Shown piece by piece: positions 22,846 to 24,169 of a stretch of 24,169 bases of DNA; the stretch's first letter is position 1; every line of letters starts with the position of its first letter. The notes below the pieces were generated by a model. That model was not told the DNA's origin. It saw only the letters and a program-made list of their open reading frames with translations, and ran no database searches. The stretch covers positions 1 through 24,169 of the forward strand of contig NZ_CALFIG010000030.1 in assembly GCF_937876455.1 (NCBI RefSeq). The letters run 5' to 3'. The stretch comes from an uncultured Flavobacterium sp. (GTDB lineage Bacteria > Bacteroidota > Bacteroidia > Flavobacteriales > Flavobacteriaceae). Made by a program: the position numbers and the translations under genes.

Positions 22846-24169
22846 TTACTTTTTGATTATTCTTTCTGTGTAAATTTTTTGCTCTGTGGATGTTATTTTA
22901 ATAAAGTATAAACCTTCAGAAACTTCGTTTAAGTTAATTTCTACTTCATTAGAAAACAAATTATCCTTTTTTGTATAAATAATTTTACCTGTTACATCAA
23001 AAATTTCAATACTGCTAGGTATAATGTCCTGAAAGAATATTTTAAACGAACTACTTGTAGGGTTTGGAGCAATTTGAATTGCGTTCAAATTTATATCTTC
23101 TGTATTAAGTGATCCTGATATTACAAAATCATCAACATTTATTCCTAATTGGTTTACACCCTCATCAGAATGAAAAACAATTCTAAAAATAACGTTTGTT
23201 TCAGTATTTAAAGCAGCTAAAGCAGCCGAATAATTTGATAAGGTAGTATTTGTTCCTGTCCATTGTGCGCCTACACAATTATAACAATCTGTTCCTGAGG
23301 TTTGAGGAGTTCTGTCGCTATTATACCACCCTGTTCCCATTGTACCTAAAACCGTCCAATTTGCTCCAAAATCTGTACTATATTCCACATATGCGATATC
23401 CCAATCTTGTTCTAAATCAAAAGCCAATTTAAAATTAATTGTTGGATTAGATATAGTGGATAAATTATAGCATTGTGAAATTAAATAGGATTTTGTATTA
23501 TCAGTATAATTTCCTGAGGCATTAGTAATGTATGCCGTATTTCCATTTGTTGCTAGTAAGCCAGAAGCTCTGTTTCCTCTTGTCCATCCGTTTCCTCCTT
23601 CTGTAATTACTATTAATTCGTCTGAAACGGTTGTAAAATTATTAGTAACACCTACAGTTCCTGAATCATTTACATAAAAAGTTGTTCCTCCAGTATTGTT
23701 GTCTGAAAAAGCATCGCCTGTTGTAGTCGTTGTAAAGGATAAAGTGTGAGCGCCTCTATTTGTTGTAAATGAAGGAATATCAATAAGTTGATTTGCGCCA
23801 GAAGCTATCGTGCCCAACCAATTAAAAGAGTTAGGCGTGTTATCTACTAAATAAGTAATTGCAACAGATGAAATGGGGTTTTGGCCTCCATTTTTTACTA
23901 CAATTTGTGGGGTAACTGAGGCGGTACAGTTTATATTTATAGTTGGATTAGTTACCGAAACAAATTTTAAATCTAGACTAGGAATTTCTACAGGAATATT
24001 TGTTTGCCAAATCCCCCTTCCATAGGTAGCCGCTACGATTTTGGCGTCTTCTAAGTTAATTTCTAAATCGGTTATAAAAACATTCGGTAAGTTGGTATCA
24101 AAGGCTTGCCAAGTTGACATTGTGTCGTCTACGTAGTAAACGCCTAAAGCGGTTCCCACATATAGTGGA
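22846..24169 (-). CDS. Secreted protein with beta-propeller end, CARDB-like domain and T9SS type A sorting domain (5' partial)
   Basis: The C-terminal ~441 residues of a longer exported protein whose beginning lies beyond the right edge. The first visible residues, PLYVGTALGVYYVDD, and ITDLEINLEDAKIVAATYGRGIWQ are typical of the last blades of BNR/sortilin-like beta-propellers seen in long flavobacterial exoproteins. A CARDB-like Ig domain (LDLKFVSVTNPTININC ...) follows. Then comes a MAM/choice-of-anchor-J-like beta-sandwich (~NGWTRGNRASG to QLGINVDDFVISG). Last is a type A T9SS sorting domain with IAPNPTSSSFKI, IEIFDVTGKIIY and SEGLYFIKI. A GTG within the frame at 24159 could be mistaken for a start, but the frame is open to the edge and the homology continues through it. 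No catalytic motif is visible in this part; a peptidase domain upstream is possible. Confidence 0.9.
   Translation of the reverse strand, partial: PLYVGTALGVYYVDDTMSTWQAFDTNLPNVFITDLEINLEDAKIVAATYGRGIWQTNIPVEIPSLDLKFVSVTNPTININCTASVTPQIVVKNGGQNPISSVAITYLVDNTPNSFNWLGTIASGANQLIDIPSFTTNRGAHTLSFTTTTTGDAFSDNNTGGTTFYVNDSGTVGVTNNFTTVSDELIVITEGGNGWTRGNRASGLLATNGNTAYITNASGNYTDNTKSYLISQCYNLSTISNPTINFKLAFDLEQDWDIAYVEYSTDFGANWTVLGTMGTGWYNSDRTPQTSGTDCYNCVGAQWTGTNTTLSNYSAALAALNTETNVIFRIVFHSDEGVNQLGINVDDFVISGSLNTEDINLNAIQIAPNPTSSSFKIFFQDIIPSSIEIFDVTGKIIYTKKDNLFSNEVEINLNEVSEGLYFIKITSTEQKIYTERIIKK

Noticed and set aside
1..24169. CRISPR arrays, tRNA or rRNA genes, integrases, transposases, known defence genes
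   Set aside because: No regularly spaced repeats, cloverleaf-type genes, ribosomal RNA segments or recombinase motifs were seen on either strand.

Overview
The window looks like chromosomal DNA from a member of the Bacteroidota, most likely family Flavobacteriaceae (Flavobacterium or a close relative). The evidence is: AT-rich sequence; type IX secretion (T9SS) sorting domains of both the gliding-motility type (type B) and the short type A kind; a PorP/SprF porin; DUF2480 and DUF1573 proteins; an RprX/RprY-like two-component pair; upstream TAnnTTTG boxes instead of E. coli-type -10 elements; and almost no Shine-Dalgarno sequences. I saw no rRNA, tRNA, CRISPR array, insertion sequence or phage gene.

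Layout. (1) 1-696, minus strand: a piece of a YtcJ-like amidohydrolase runs off the left edge and abuts a P-loop nucleotide kinase that appears cut short. The join, near 290-345, looks like a recombination scar or an assembly chimera. (2) 819-3892, plus strand: an Fe-S cluster assembly block of sufS, a small lipoprotein, sufE, a DUF59/SufT-like gene and a DUF2480 gene. Two copies of a short intergenic repeat flank the DUF59 gene. The scaffold genes sufBCD are not in the window. (3) 4035-6403, minus strand: a membrane-anchored leucine-rich-repeat protein of unknown function and the ribosome-associated GTPase HflX. (4) 6560-15769, plus strand: a 2,113-residue secreted multidomain protein with a type B sorting domain, a PorP/SprF-family protein and an OmpA-family TPR/PD40 protein, closed by a strong hairpin terminator. 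This is the usual cell-surface adhesin plus dedicated outer-membrane partner arrangement. (5) 15906-20495, minus strand: in transcription order DUF1573, an O6-alkylguanine-DNA alkyltransferase, a serine hydrolase of the beta-lactamase fold, a PolB-like 3'-5' exonuclease and release factor 3. (6) 20646-22625, plus strand: a sensor kinase and an OmpR-type response regulator. (7) 22846-24169, minus strand: the C-terminal part of a second secreted T9SS protein (type A), whose start lies outside the window.

Most of the window is ordinary flavobacterial gene content. The parts most worth a second look are the chimeric left end, the SprB-like repeat split by a lamin-tail domain in the giant protein, the perfect palindromic terminator touching the alkyltransferase start codon, the intergenic repeats in the suf block, and the CxxC-containing sensor domain of the histidine kinase. 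I did not find a convincing undescribed defence or metabolic system.
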